The notes: generated from the sequence alone by a model not told the origin. A DNA stretch of 64,000 bases from Terripilifer sp031921685 (GCF_031921685.1 NZ_JAPDHU010000004.1:1-64000); one strand, 5' to 3'; shown: positions 25,158-33,392, numbered from the stretch's first letter. Made by a program: numbers and translations.

Positions 25158-26870
25158 ATGTCTATGACCGCCGATCCTCTTTCGCTCGCCGATGCGGCGC
25201 GCGTTTCCGCAGCCTGGCCCTTCGAGGAGGCCCGCAAGATCGTTCAGCGTGTCGAGCGGACCGGCCAGAAAGCGGTTTTGTTTGAAACCGGTTACGGCCC
25301 GTCGGGCCTGCCCCACATCGGCACGTTCGGCGAAGTGGCGCGCACCACCATGGTGCGCCATGCCTTCACTGTCCTGACCGAGGGCAAGATCGGCACGCGC
25401 CTGCTCGCCTTCTCCGACGATATGGACGGCCTGCGCAAGGTACCCGATAACGTGCCCAATCGCGAGATGATGGCGCAATATCTCGGCAAGCCGCTGACGC
25501 GCGTGCCCGATCCTTTCTCCAACGAATATCCGTCGTTCGGCGCCGCCAACAACGCGCGTCTGCGCGCCTTCCTCGACAAGTTCGGCTTCGATTACGAATT
25601 CGCCTCTTCGACCGACTATTACACGTCGGGCCGTTTCGACGCGATGCTGCTGCGCATGCTCGAAGTCTACGACAAGGTGATGGACATCATCCTGCCGACC
25701 TTGGGGCCGGATCGTCGCGCCACCTATTCGCCCTTCCTGCCCGTCTCGCCGCGCACCGGCATCGTGCTGCAGGTGCCGATGATCGAGCGCAATGCGTCGA
25801 AGGGCACCGTCGTCTATGTCGATCCCGACACCGGCGAGAAGGTGGAGACGACGGTCACGGGCGGCGCGGTCAAGTGCCAGTGGAAGGCCGACTGGGCGCT
25901 GCGCTGGGCGGCGCTCGGTGTCGATTACGAAATGGCCGGCAAGGACCTGATCGATTCCGTAAAACTCTCCGGCAATATCGTGCGCGTGCTCGGCGGCACG
26001 CCGCCGGAGGGCTTCAACTACGAACTCTTCCTCGACGAGAAGGGCCAGAAGATTTCCAAGTCGAAGGGCAATGGCCTGACGATCGAGCAATGGCTCACCT
26101 ATGCGAGCCCGGAATCGCTGTCTCTGTTCATGTTTCAGAAGCCGCGTGAAGCCAAGCGCCTCTATTTCGACGCCATTCCGCGCGCCGTCGACGAGTATCT
26201 GCAATTCCTCAACGGCTATGAGCGGCAGGACTGGAAGAACCGCCTCGGCAATCCGGTATGGCACATTCACAGCGGTCAGCCACCGGCGCCGGAAGTGCTG
26301 CATCAGGCGGGCGAGAGCGGCAGCGGCACGACGATTTCCTTCGTCATGCTGCTCAACCTGGCGGCCGTCGCCAACAGCGAAGACCCGCAGGTGCTCTGGG
26401 CCTTCCTGCGCCGCTATGCGCCCGGCGTGTCGCGCGAGACCCATCCGCGTCTCGATCTGCTCGTCGGTTATGCGGTGGCCTACTTCCGCGATTTCGTTCG
26501 CCCGGCCAAGACCTACCGTCTGCCTGACGATGTCGAGCGCGCCGCGCTCGAAACGCTCGATGCGGAACTGGCGAAACTGCCGGCCGATGCCAGCGCCGAA
26601 GACATTCAGACCATGCTCTATGACGTGGCGCGGCCCATCCCGCGCTATCAGGATATGAAGGCCAAGGGCGCGACGCCGGAGCGGCCGGGCGTGTCGAACG
26701 ATTGGTTCAACATGCTCTATCAAGTGCTATTGGGTGAGAGCCGTGGACCGCGCTTCGGCTCGTTTGCGGCGCTCTATGGTATTCCCGAAACGCGGGCCTT
26801 GATCGCCAAGGCGTTGTCGGGGGCTTTGGTTAGAGAACACGAAATATTTTTGCAGAACCGGGCGGCGTGA
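25158..26870 (+). CDS. lysK: Lysine-tRNA ligase, class I
   Basis: The 570-residue product is a class I aminoacyl-tRNA synthetase: SGLPHIGT (residues 50-56) is the HIGH motif and KISKS (298-302) the KMSKS motif. Blocks KAVLFETGYGPSG and FSDDMDGLRKVPDN are typical of archaeal-type lysyl-tRNA synthetase, which replaces the class II LysS in many Alphaproteobacteria. It charges tRNA-Lys. I use the ATG at 25158; an in-frame ATG 31 codons upstream adds residues unlike the family. A dispersed repeat follows ten bases after the stop. Confidence 0.93.
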   Translation: MSMTADPLSLADAARVSAAWPFEEARKIVQRVERTGQKAVLFETGYGPSGLPHIGTFGEVARTTMVRHAFTVLTEGKIGTRLLAFSDDMDGLRKVPDNVPNREMMAQYLGKPLTRVPDPFSNEYPSFGAANNARLRAFLDKFGFDYEFASSTDYYTSGRFDAMLLRMLEVYDKVMDIILPTLGPDRRATYSPFLPVSPRTGIVLQVPMIERNASKGTVVYVDPDTGEKVETTVTGGAVKCQWKADWALRWAALGVDYEMAGKDLIDSVKLSGNIVRVLGGTPPEGFNYELFLDEKGQKISKSKGNGLTIEQWLTYASPESLSLFMFQKPREAKRLYFDAIPRAVDEYLQFLNGYERQDWKNRLGNPVWHIHSGQPPAPEVLHQAGESGSGTTISFVMLLNLAAVANSEDPQVLWAFLRRYAPGVSRETHPRLDLLVGYAVAYFRDFVRPAKTYRLPDDVERAALETLDAELAKLPADASAEDIQTMLYDVARPIPRYQDMKAKGATPERPGVSNDWFNMLYQVLLGESRGPRFGSFAALYGIPETRALIAKALSGALVREHEIFLQNRAA

Positions 26871-26879
26871 GGCGTTAAA

Positions 26880-26935
26880 GCATTTTCGAGCGAAGTGGAT
26901 ACCGGTTCGCGAAGAAAATGCATCTAAACGAAAAC
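26880..26935. repeat. Dispersed intergenic repeat, copy 2
   Basis: The segment reads GCATTTTCGAGCGAAGTGGA, TACCGGTTCGCGAAGAAAAT, GCATCTAAACGAAAA. Its ends GCATTTTC and GAAAATGC remain complementary although both differ from copies 1 and 3. This looks like compensating change that keeps the stem. Confidence 0.85.
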
Positions 26936-27006
26936 TGGAGTTTGGTTCTGAGAACCGAACTCCAGCCTTAAAAAGACCGCCCGTTATAAGAAAGAGGAAA
27001 CGCCGG

Positions 27007-27777
27007 GTGATAACCCTCTCCGCCGGTCTTGCGATCGGCGCCGTGACATTTCTCGGCGCCTTCACGTCGGGCATATTCGGCATGGTTGGCGGCCAGTTCA
27101 TCCTGGCCGTTCTGCTCTACTATATGCCGGTCAGCGCGGCGATGACCTTGTTCTCGGCGCTGATGTTCATGTCCGGCCTGTGGCGCGGCATTCTCTGGCG
27201 CCGTCATATCGATTGGCCGCTCACTTGGCGCTATGTCGCGGGCTCCATCATCGGCTATGTGCTGATGCTCTTCATCGCCTTCGTGCCGTCGAAGCCCGTC
27301 GTCTATCTCGGCCTCGGGTTGACACCGCTCATTGGCAGTCTGTTGCCGAAGCATCTGGCGCCCGACATCACCAAGCGCGGCATGGCGCCTGTGTGTGGCT
27401 TCATCGTCATCGTGCTGCAAATCGCCATTGGCGGCGCCGGCAATGTGCTCGACATGTTTTTCCAGGCGAGCCCGCTCAGCCGCCACGTCATCGTCGCCAC
27501 CAAGGCGGTGACGCAATTGTTCTCGCAGGCCATGCGTTTTCTCTATTTCGGCGCCTTGGCGCTCGAGGCCAGCGAATATGTGCCGATCTGGCTGTTCGTC
27601 ATCTATGTGCTGCTGACGTTTGCCGGCGGTTCGGCGGCCACCGGCGTGCTCAACCGGATGAGCGACGCCAATTTCCGCAAATGGACGCAATGGCTCATCT
27701 GGGCTTTGAGCGCGATCTATACCGGGCGCGGCCTGTGGCTGTTGGCCTTTCCGAGCGGCGCCGCGGCGATCTTGTAA
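27007..27777 (+). CDS. TauE/SafE-family membrane permease
   Basis: The 256-residue product has about eight hydrophobic segments. It shows the family's opening GAFTSGIFGMVGGQFILAVLL and, in the second half, the repeat-like GGAGNVLDMFFQ. TauE/SafE proteins export sulfite, sulfoacetate and other small anions, or import organic acids; the substrate here is unknown. The start is a GTG at 27007 with AGAGGA eight bases upstream; no ATG is available at the N-terminus. The stop is four bases from the end of the convergent S24-type gene. Confidence 0.85.
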   Translation: MITLSAGLAIGAVTFLGAFTSGIFGMVGGQFILAVLLYYMPVSAAMTLFSALMFMSGLWRGILWRRHIDWPLTWRYVAGSIIGYVLMLFIAFVPSKPVVYLGLGLTPLIGSLLPKHLAPDITKRGMAPVCGFIVIVLQIAIGGAGNVLDMFFQASPLSRHVIVATKAVTQLFSQAMRFLYFGALALEASEYVPIWLFVIYVLLTFAGGSAATGVLNRMSDANFRKWTQWLIWALSAIYTGRGLWLLAFPSGAAAIL

Positions 27778-27781
27778 GCTT

Positions 27782-28471
27782 CTATTGGCTGGCCCAGACG
27801 ATGCGCGACATCCAGAGGATATCGTCCATGTCGATCACGTGATCGGCGGCGCCAGCATGTGTCGCTTTCAACGTCACCGACGTATCGGTGATATGCGAGA
27901 GTTCGGCGACGTGCAGCGTGCCGGATAGGGTTTTCAAGATGATCTTGTCGCCGGCGCGCGGCACGGCGGCAGGGGAGACGATGAGCCGTTCGCCAGCGCG
28001 ATAGAGCGGCAGCAGATCGTCGCTGGAGAGATCGAGCACATAGGCCGCCTCATCGGTGAAGGCGGGGACATCGCTATCAAGCCAAATGTGATCTGACGAG
28101 TTGGCGGACGGCGCGCCATTCTCGTCGAAGGCACCGTTGGTGCCGGCCTGTGCCAGATCGATGACGGGCAGGAAGCGACGCGGCGGCTCGCTTTCGGGCA
28201 ACAGCAACGCGACGAAGTCCTCGATCGAGGTCTCCGTCGCGGCCAAGCATTTCGCCACCGATTCCGTCGAGGGCCAGCGCAGCCGGCCATCGGCGGTGAC
28301 ACGTTTCGATTTGTTGAACGTCGTTGGGTCGAGCCCGGCTTTGCGCGCCAGGGCCGAGGCGGTGAGCCCCTGGCGTACGGCCAGCGCGTCGATGGCGCTC
28401 CAGATTTGGTCGTGGGTCAGCAAGATGCCCTCGTGGAACAGTGGCAGCCCTGTGACAATATTCCTGTCCAC
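27782..28471 (-). CDS. HTH/S24-type (CI-like) transcriptional regulator
   Basis: The 229-residue product has an N-terminal helix-turn-helix (RQGLTASALARKAGLDPTTF, about residues 33-52) and a C-terminal S24/LexA-type domain with LPLYRAGERLIVSPAA and DKIILKTLSGTLHVAELSH. The latter holds the Lys of the usual Ser-Lys dyad region, but the Ser position (SSDDLLPLY) is not certain. Such proteins resemble phage repressors, yet no phage gene is near. A TTG at 28423, preceded by GAGGG, could be the real start and would give LTHDQIWSAIDALA at the N-terminus. Confidence 0.8.
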   Translation of the reverse strand: MDRNIVTGLPLFHEGILLTHDQIWSAIDALAVRQGLTASALARKAGLDPTTFNKSKRVTADGRLRWPSTESVAKCLAATETSIEDFVALLLPESEPPRRFLPVIDLAQAGTNGAFDENGAPSANSSDHIWLDSDVPAFTDEAAYVLDLSSDDLLPLYRAGERLIVSPAAVPRAGDKIILKTLSGTLHVAELSHITDTSVTLKATHAGAADHVIDMDDILWMSRIVWASQ

Positions 28472-28518
28472 TATAGCTTTTTCGGGATCGATTGCACGGC
28501 CTCGCGCCGCCCCCTATA

Positions 28519-28572
28519 GCGTTTCGAGCGAAGTTGACCCCGGTTCGCGTGAAGAAAACGCGTCAAAACAAG
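28519..28572. repeat. Dispersed intergenic repeat, copy 3
   Basis: The segment reads GCGTTTCGAGCGAAGTTGAC, CCCGGTTCGCGTGAAGAAAA, CGCGTCAAAACAAG. It differs from copy 1 at a few positions and has one T fewer in the left stem. It lies 62 bases upstream of the DUF952 start, in the gap between divergent genes. Confidence 0.85.
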
Positions 28573-28634
28573 AGCCTGAAGTCTTTCACCGTTTCGGCGA
28601 AAGCCTTGAGGTCGGCGAAAATCTGGAGCGGCAG

Positions 28635-28979
28635 GTGCAGTTCATTTACAAGATTGCCACGCAAGAACAGTGGGATATAGCGCAAAAGAGCGGTTCCTTC
28701 GCCGGTGCGCCGGTCGATCTGGCCGACGGCTTTATCCATTTCTCCACCGCCGATCAGGCGCGCGAGACGGCGGCGAAACATTTCGCCGGCCAGGCCGGTC
28801 TGGTTCTGGCGGCGCTCGACGCCGACGCCCTCGGGGCGGATCTGAAGTGGGAACCGTCGCGCGGCGGCCAGTTGTTCCCCCATCTCTATCGGCCTTTTGC
28901 CGTCTCCGAGGTGATCTGGGCCAAGCCCTTGCCGCTCGCGGCTTCCGGCAGCCATGATTTCGCGGGGCTGCTGCCGTGA
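28635..28979 (+). CDS. DUF952 family protein
   Basis: The 114-residue product matches DUF952: IYKIATQEQWDIAQKSGSF, then DGFIHFSTADQARETAAKHF (the FIHxS motif) and WEPSRGGQLFPHLYRPF. The fold is ADP-ribosyltransferase-like with unknown substrate. The open frame runs far upstream through the dispersed repeat, but the GTG at 28635, with GGAG eight bases before it, gives the family N-terminus. Its stop overlaps the pyrD start (TGATG), so pyrD translation is probably coupled to it. Confidence 0.88.
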   Translation: MQFIYKIATQEQWDIAQKSGSFAGAPVDLADGFIHFSTADQARETAAKHFAGQAGLVLAALDADALGADLKWEPSRGGQLFPHLYRPFAVSEVIWAKPLPLAASGSHDFAGLLP

Positions 28980-30058
28980 TGAATCTCCTCTGGACGCTGG
29001 CACGTCCTGTTCTGGCCCAGCTCGACTCCGAACAAGCGCATGGCCTGACCATCGCCGCCATGCGCAAGCTGCCGCTGCCGGCGGCGGGCCGGGACGATCC
29101 GCGCCTTAAGGTCGAGGCCTTTGGCCTGTCCTTTCCCAATCCCATCGGCATGGCCGCCGGTTTCGACAAGGGCGGCGATGTGCCGGATGCGGTGCTGCGC
29201 GTTGGCTTCGGCTTCACCGAAGTCGGCACGATCACGCCACGCCCGCAGCCGGGCAATCCGCGTCCGCGTCTGTTTCGCCTGGTCGAGGACGAAGGCGTCA
29301 TCAATCGCTTCGGCTTCAACAGCGAAGGCCATGAGGTCGTGCATCGTCGCCTGGCGGGGCGCACGGCGCGCGCCGGCGTCGTCGGCATCAATGTCGGCGC
29401 CAACAAGGATGCCAGCGATCGCGTCGAAGACTATGTGACCGGCATCAACGCGTTCGCCGATGTGGCGGGCTATTTCACCGTCAACATCTCCTCGCCGAAC
29501 ACGCCTGGACTGCGCGATCTGCAACAGGCCTCCGTGCTCGACGATCTCCTGGCGCGCGTGATCGAGGCGCGTGACCGCAATACCCAGCGCTTCGGCCGCA
29601 AGCCCGTGCTCTTGAAGATCGCGCCTGATCTCACCGAAGGCGATCTCGACGACATCGTGCGCGTCGCCCGTGCCCGTGCCGTCGACGGCATGATCGTCGG
29701 CAATACGACCGTGACGCGCCCTGCGACGCTGACGAGTGCGTTGAAGGGCGAACAGGGCGGCCTGTCCGGCCGGCCCTTGTTTGCCTTGTCGACGCGCGTG
29801 CTGGCGCAGGTGTTTCAGCGCACTGAGCGGGCATTTCCCATCATCGGCAGCGGCGGCATCACGGATGCCGCGACAGCCTTTGCCAAGTTCGAAGCGGGCG
29901 CCACTTTGCTGCAGCTCTATTCGTCGCTCGTCTATGGCGGCATGCCTCTGGTGGACGGCATCAAACGCGGCATCGTTGACCGGCTGGCCACGGAGCAATT
30001 GCCGAACATCGCCCCGGTGGTCGGCCGCAAAGCGGCCGAGTGGAGCAAAGCGCCTTAA
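28979..30058 (+). CDS. pyrD: Dihydroorotate dehydrogenase (quinone), class 2
   Basis: The 359-residue enzyme oxidises dihydroorotate to orotate in pyrimidine synthesis and passes electrons to ubiquinone at the inner membrane. The membrane-interacting N-terminal helices (LLWTLARPVLAQLDSEQAH) mark class 2. Other blocks are NPIGMAAGFDKGG, NRFGFNSEGH, VNISSPNTPGLRDLQ (catalytic Ser region) and IIGSGGITDAATAF (FMN phosphate). It overlaps the methyltransferase gene's stop on the other strand by four bases. Confidence 0.95.
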   Translation: MNLLWTLARPVLAQLDSEQAHGLTIAAMRKLPLPAAGRDDPRLKVEAFGLSFPNPIGMAAGFDKGGDVPDAVLRVGFGFTEVGTITPRPQPGNPRPRLFRLVEDEGVINRFGFNSEGHEVVHRRLAGRTARAGVVGINVGANKDASDRVEDYVTGINAFADVAGYFTVNISSPNTPGLRDLQQASVLDDLLARVIEARDRNTQRFGRKPVLLKIAPDLTEGDLDDIVRVARARAVDGMIVGNTTVTRPATLTSALKGEQGGLSGRPLFALSTRVLAQVFQRTERAFPIIGSGGITDAATAFAKFEAGATLLQLYSSLVYGGMPLVDGIKRGIVDRLATEQLPNIAPVVGRKAAEWSKAP

Positions 30059-30894
30059 GCCGGCAGCGCAAACAGATCGATATGGCCGATCTCGCAGGCT
30101 GACGCCTCCCGGCGCGCGGCAAGCCAGGCTTCGATCTGTTCCGGCGCGACCTGACCGGTTTCGCGCACGGCCGCGGCGCTGCCTTTGGCCAGTTCCGCGA
30201 TCAACGCGCGGTGGGGGCGCTCCAGCAGCCACGGGCTGTCGCCGGTCGACACTCGATAGCCATGCCGTTCAAGCGCGCGCCGCAGGATCGCGGCCGCCTG
30301 CGGGCCTGCGGCGGGGCCAAAGCCCTTATCGCGCCCTTGATGGACGTGGAAAGCCGCCAGCATGGCGGCATCGGCATCATGTGGCGGTGTCCAGGTCTCC
30401 GTGCCGTCATAGGTGAGCACGGCATAGAGCGGCAGTTTGCGGGCCGCCAGTTCGCGGCAAAAATCGTCGATCCACTCTTCCGAGACGAGATCGAAAAAAG
30501 CCGAAGCGGTGACGAGATCGAGCGGCTCATCGAAAACCGCCGCCGGTTCTTCCGCAAGGTCGGCTTGAACGAAATCGAGCGTCAGTTTCTTGTCTTTGAT
30601 GCGGACGCTGATGCGGTCGTCGTCGCCGGCGAATTCGTCGGCCCAGGCGGTGATCGCCAGATTGGCATGATCGAGCAGGGCCTCGTCATGATCCATCAGG
30701 CGCCAATGTTGGGACTTTGGCAGCAGCGGCGCCAGGCCGCGCAGGTTCGAGCCGGAGCCGCTGCCGAGATCGGCGATGCGGACATGCGCGCGTTGGCCAA
30801 CCCAGGCCAGCAGTTCGGCACGAAGCTCTTCGTTGATCGAGCGATGATCGATGGGTTCACGCAGCGCCAGCCATTCAGCGGAAAATCCATTCAT
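30055..30894 (-). CDS. Class I SAM-dependent methyltransferase
   Basis: The 279-residue product has a Rossmann methyltransferase core: IADLGSGSGSNLRGLAPLL (motif I, about residues 39-57), WRLMDHDEALLDHA (motif II) and VTASAFFDLVSEEWIDDF (motif IV region). No nucleic-acid or protein substrate domain is attached, which suggests a small-molecule substrate. It is the last gene of a four-gene minus-strand operon and its start overlaps the glycosyltransferase stop by four bases. Substrate unknown; the operon suggests a glycosylated product. Confidence 0.85.
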   Translation of the reverse strand: MNGFSAEWLALREPIDHRSINEELRAELLAWVGQRAHVRIADLGSGSGSNLRGLAPLLPKSQHWRLMDHDEALLDHANLAITAWADEFAGDDDRISVRIKDKKLTLDFVQADLAEEPAAVFDEPLDLVTASAFFDLVSEEWIDDFCRELAARKLPLYAVLTYDGTETWTPPHDADAAMLAAFHVHQGRDKGFGPAAGPQAAAILRRALERHGYRVSTGDSPWLLERPHRALIAELAKGSAAAVRETGQVAPEQIEAWLAARREASACEIGHIDLFALPA

Positions 30895-31949
30895 CTTCTT
30901 TCGGCAACCCTCCTCAGCACGCCTGCAATGATCCTAGTCGTTTCTTCCCAGCGCCGCAGCTTTTGCCCGGCTTGCCACGACGCCTCGGCGATTTCACTGC
31001 GGCGCTTCCGGTCCACGATAGCGGTCCGCAGCGCATCGGCCAATGCGGTGGCTTTTCCTGGCGGCACTTTCAGCCCGGCGCCGTCGGGCACCGTGTTTTC
31101 AACGGCGCCGCCTGTCGTCGTGACGATCGGCAGCCCATGCGCCATGGCTTCCGCCAGGGCCATGCCATAGCCTTCATAATGTGACGCCATGACGAAAATG
31201 TCCGCCCCGCGATAGGCGGCTTCCAGCGCGCCATCGGCCAATTCGCCGGCGAAGCTGATCCGTTCCTCGAGGCGGGCGTTGGCGATCTGTTCCACAAGGG
31301 CGCGTGCCGTGTCCGGCGCGCGGTCGGGCGAGCCGACGATGGTCAGGCGCCAGGCGCAGTCTTTCAGGTTGGCCAGGGCTTCGATCAGGATGTCATAGCC
31401 CTTGCGCGGGATGATCGAGCCGATCGCCAGCAGGTGTGGGGTGCCGTCCGAACCCTGGGCCCTCGGCGCGGCATCGATGCCGGGCTCGGCGACGGTGATC
31501 CGCTCGCTCGCCACGGCAAAGTCGCGCCGCAAGGTGTCAGCCGTCATCGCGCTGGTGACGATCACATGATCGGCCGCGGCCAGGGTCTGTTTTTCATTGG
31601 CAATGAAATGCGCGCTCTGTTCGGCGCTGAGCCCCGCTTCCAGCCCAAGCGGATGGTGACAAAGCGCCACGACACCGGGGCCGAGGCTCGTGGCGAGATC
31701 GGGCGGCAGTGTTCCCCAGGCCAGCCCGTCGACGAGCAGGATTGTGTCCGGACCGGCGCGCGCCAGCAGGCTCTGGGTCTGGGCGAGATCGGCGGCGGAC
31801 GGGAAGGGGAAGGAAGCGGGCAGGGTGCAGAGCGTCGCGTCGATGCCCTGCGACGGCAAAAGCTCCAGCACGCGGCGGTCATAAATCGTGCCGCCGGTGA
31901 GGGTATTGATATCGCCGGGAACGGCGAAGACGACGGAAAGCGGCTTCAT
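30891..31949 (-). CDS. Glycosyltransferase family 4 protein
   Basis: The 352-residue GT-B enzyme begins VVFAVPGDINTLTGGTIYDRR, an acceptor-side Rossmann motif with GGxxYDR. The donor-side half has LLAIGSIIPRKGYDILIEAL and the EX7E motif in HYEGYGMALAEAMAHGLP (about residues 258-275), so it is a retaining GT4. It starts seven bases after the PTPS-like gene stop and overlaps the methyltransferase gene. It has no membrane segment. Acceptor unknown; a pterin-like molecule is my inference from the operon. Confidence 0.88.
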   Translation of the reverse strand: MKPLSVVFAVPGDINTLTGGTIYDRRVLELLPSQGIDATLCTLPASFPFPSAADLAQTQSLLARAGPDTILLVDGLAWGTLPPDLATSLGPGVVALCHHPLGLEAGLSAEQSAHFIANEKQTLAAADHVIVTSAMTADTLRRDFAVASERITVAEPGIDAAPRAQGSDGTPHLLAIGSIIPRKGYDILIEALANLKDCAWRLTIVGSPDRAPDTARALVEQIANARLEERISFAGELADGALEAAYRGADIFVMASHYEGYGMALAEAMAHGLPIVTTTGGAVENTVPDGAGLKVPPGKATALADALRTAIVDRKRRSEIAEASWQAGQKLRRWEETTRIIAGVLRRVAERR

Positions 31950-31955
31950 CGCTGG

Positions 31956-32354
31956 CTAGACCGGACCTTCGAACCAGGCGCGTGCCACATGCGATTCATG
32001 CAAGGTGACGCGAATGCGCGTGATGCCTTCGCCACCAGGCCCCAACGCGCCTTTGCGCGCGGCCTCCGCCATGGCATCGAAAATATGTTTCGATAGAAAT
32101 TCCGTCGTCGTCTGCTGGCCGGCGAATTGCGGCAGCGTGTCGAGATTGTTGTAGTTCAAAGGCGCAAGCGTTGCTTTCAGCGCGTCATGAGCGCGGCCGA
32201 TATCGACCACCACGCCATCCGCCGTCAGGCTTTCGCGGAAGAAGGCGACATCGACCACGAACGTGGCGCCGTGCAGCTTCTGCGCCGGACCGAACAGCTC
32301 TCCTTTGAACGAATGCGCGATCATGATGTGGTCGCGCACCTCGATGGCATACAT
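31956..32354 (-). CDS. Divergent 6-pyruvoyltetrahydropterin synthase / QueD-family protein
   Basis: The 132-residue product aligns with the T-fold PTPS/QueD family: IAH (His14, first Zn ligand), LHGATF (28-32) at the place of the HGHNY motif, TTTEF (82-86) at PTxEN and LHESHVARAWF (118-128) with the pterin-anchoring Glu120. The catalytic Cys of CxxxHGH is Ala24, the third Zn His is Ala30, and the LDH of the triad is LNY (66-68). It therefore probably does not do standard PTPS or carboxytetrahydropterin chemistry. GGGAGA before the ATG fixes the start. Confidence 0.8.
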   Translation of the reverse strand: MYAIEVRDHIMIAHSFKGELFGPAQKLHGATFVVDVAFFRESLTADGVVVDIGRAHDALKATLAPLNYNNLDTLPQFAGQQTTTEFLSKHIFDAMAEAARKGALGPGGEGITRIRVTLHESHVARAWFEGPV

Positions 32355-32405
32355 GCGTGTTTCTCCCAAAGCGTTGTGCGCGCAAAGACGCGTCAAACAA
32401 GAGTG

Positions 32406-33392
32406 TCAATAACGGACGACGGCGGCAATACCGTCGGATGAGTTGAGGAAGCCGGGCAACAGGCGTGGCAGATCCGTGAAAGCGAATTCATGGGTGATGA
32501 GTTGATCGAGGCGAGCATCGTCTAAGAGTTCAAGCGCTTTCGCCATACGGCGATCATGAGTCCAGCGCGGCCGCCGCGAGGGCGAGACTTGGCCAACTTG
32601 CGACGAGACGATCTGCAAGCGCTTGCTGTGGAAACCGCCGCCCAGCGGCGCGGCGATCGCGCCTGCGCCATACCAGCTCAGCTCGACAACGCGCGCTTCA
32701 AGGCCGGCAAGTTCGATGGCCGTTTCCAATCCCGAAGCGGTGGCGCTGGTGTGAAACACCACGTCGCAGTCGGCGCAGGACATTGTGTCAGGGCGAGAAA
32801 ACTGTGCGCCCAAAGCTTGCGCGAGGGAACGGCGGCTTTCGTCCACGTCGATGAGATGCACTTCGGCGCCAGGCAGGCGTGCGCATAGAAAACTCACCAG
32901 CAGTCCGACGAGACCGCCGCCGATCACGGCGATGCGGTCGCCAGGGCCGGCCCCCGAATCCCACAGCGCGTTGAGCGCCGTCTCCATATTGGCGGCGAGC
33001 ACCGCGCGCCGGGGATCAAGGCCGTCAGGCAGGGGCGTCAGCAGGGGCAGGGGCGCGACGAAGCGCGACTGATGCGGATGCAAAGCGAAGACCCTGCGGC
33101 CGATCCAATCGGCCGGCCCAGCCTCGACGGTGCCGACGGCGCAATAGCCATATTTGACCGGGAAGGGGAACGCGCCCTCCTGCAACGGTGCGCGCATACG
33201 CTCATATTCGGAGGCGGGCACGCGGCCCTGGCTGATCAGGCGCTCGGTGCCCCGGCTGATGGCGCTCCACAGGGTTTTCACAAGAGCTTCATCGGGGCCG
33301 GGCGACGTCACGGCGGCGTCACGCAATTGCGCCAGGCCGGGCGAAACGTGCCAAAGCGCTTGTGCGTTCCCACTTTTACTATCGACCACCAT
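32406..33392 (-). CDS. MDR-superfamily (zinc-type alcohol dehydrogenase-like) oxidoreductase
   Basis: The 328-residue product has the medium-chain dehydrogenase fold with the NAD(P) motif VIGGGLVGLLVSFLCA (about residues 155-170). At the usual catalytic Zn Cys position it has LWSAISRGTERL, with Ser for Cys, and the structural-Zn four-Cys lobe is absent; the SxISxGTE pattern recalls BchC-type dehydrogenases. It is the first gene of the operon with the PTPS-like, GT4 and methyltransferase genes, preceded by AGGAG. It starts 62 bases from the divergent opgH. Confidence 0.85.
   Translation of the reverse strand: MVVDSKSGNAQALWHVSPGLAQLRDAAVTSPGPDEALVKTLWSAISRGTERLISQGRVPASEYERMRAPLQEGAFPFPVKYGYCAVGTVEAGPADWIGRRVFALHPHQSRFVAPLPLLTPLPDGLDPRRAVLAANMETALNALWDSGAGPGDRIAVIGGGLVGLLVSFLCARLPGAEVHLIDVDESRRSLAQALGAQFSRPDTMSCADCDVVFHTSATASGLETAIELAGLEARVVELSWYGAGAIAAPLGGGFHSKRLQIVSSQVGQVSPSRRPRWTHDRRMAKALELLDDARLDQLITHEFAFTDLPRLLPGFLNSSDGIAAVVRY

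Noticed and set aside
25077..26723. A 548-codon open frame antisense to lysK
   Set aside because: It is a GC-rich mirror of a clear lysyl-tRNA synthetase gene; its protein is Arg/His/Gly-rich with no domain, and such shadows are common here (also 7260-8489, 28886-30232, 50602-51975, 57545-59050 and 60069-61388).
28101..28634. Upstream extension of the DUF952 frame
   Set aside because: It runs through the dispersed repeat and antisense to the S24-type gene; the GTG at 28635 with its Shine-Dalgarno gives the family N-terminus.
32371..32403. Possible decayed fourth copy of the dispersed repeat (GCGTTGTG...GACGCGTCAAACAAGAG)
   Set aside because: Only the tail matches; the central ACCGGTTCGCG block is missing, so chance cannot be excluded.
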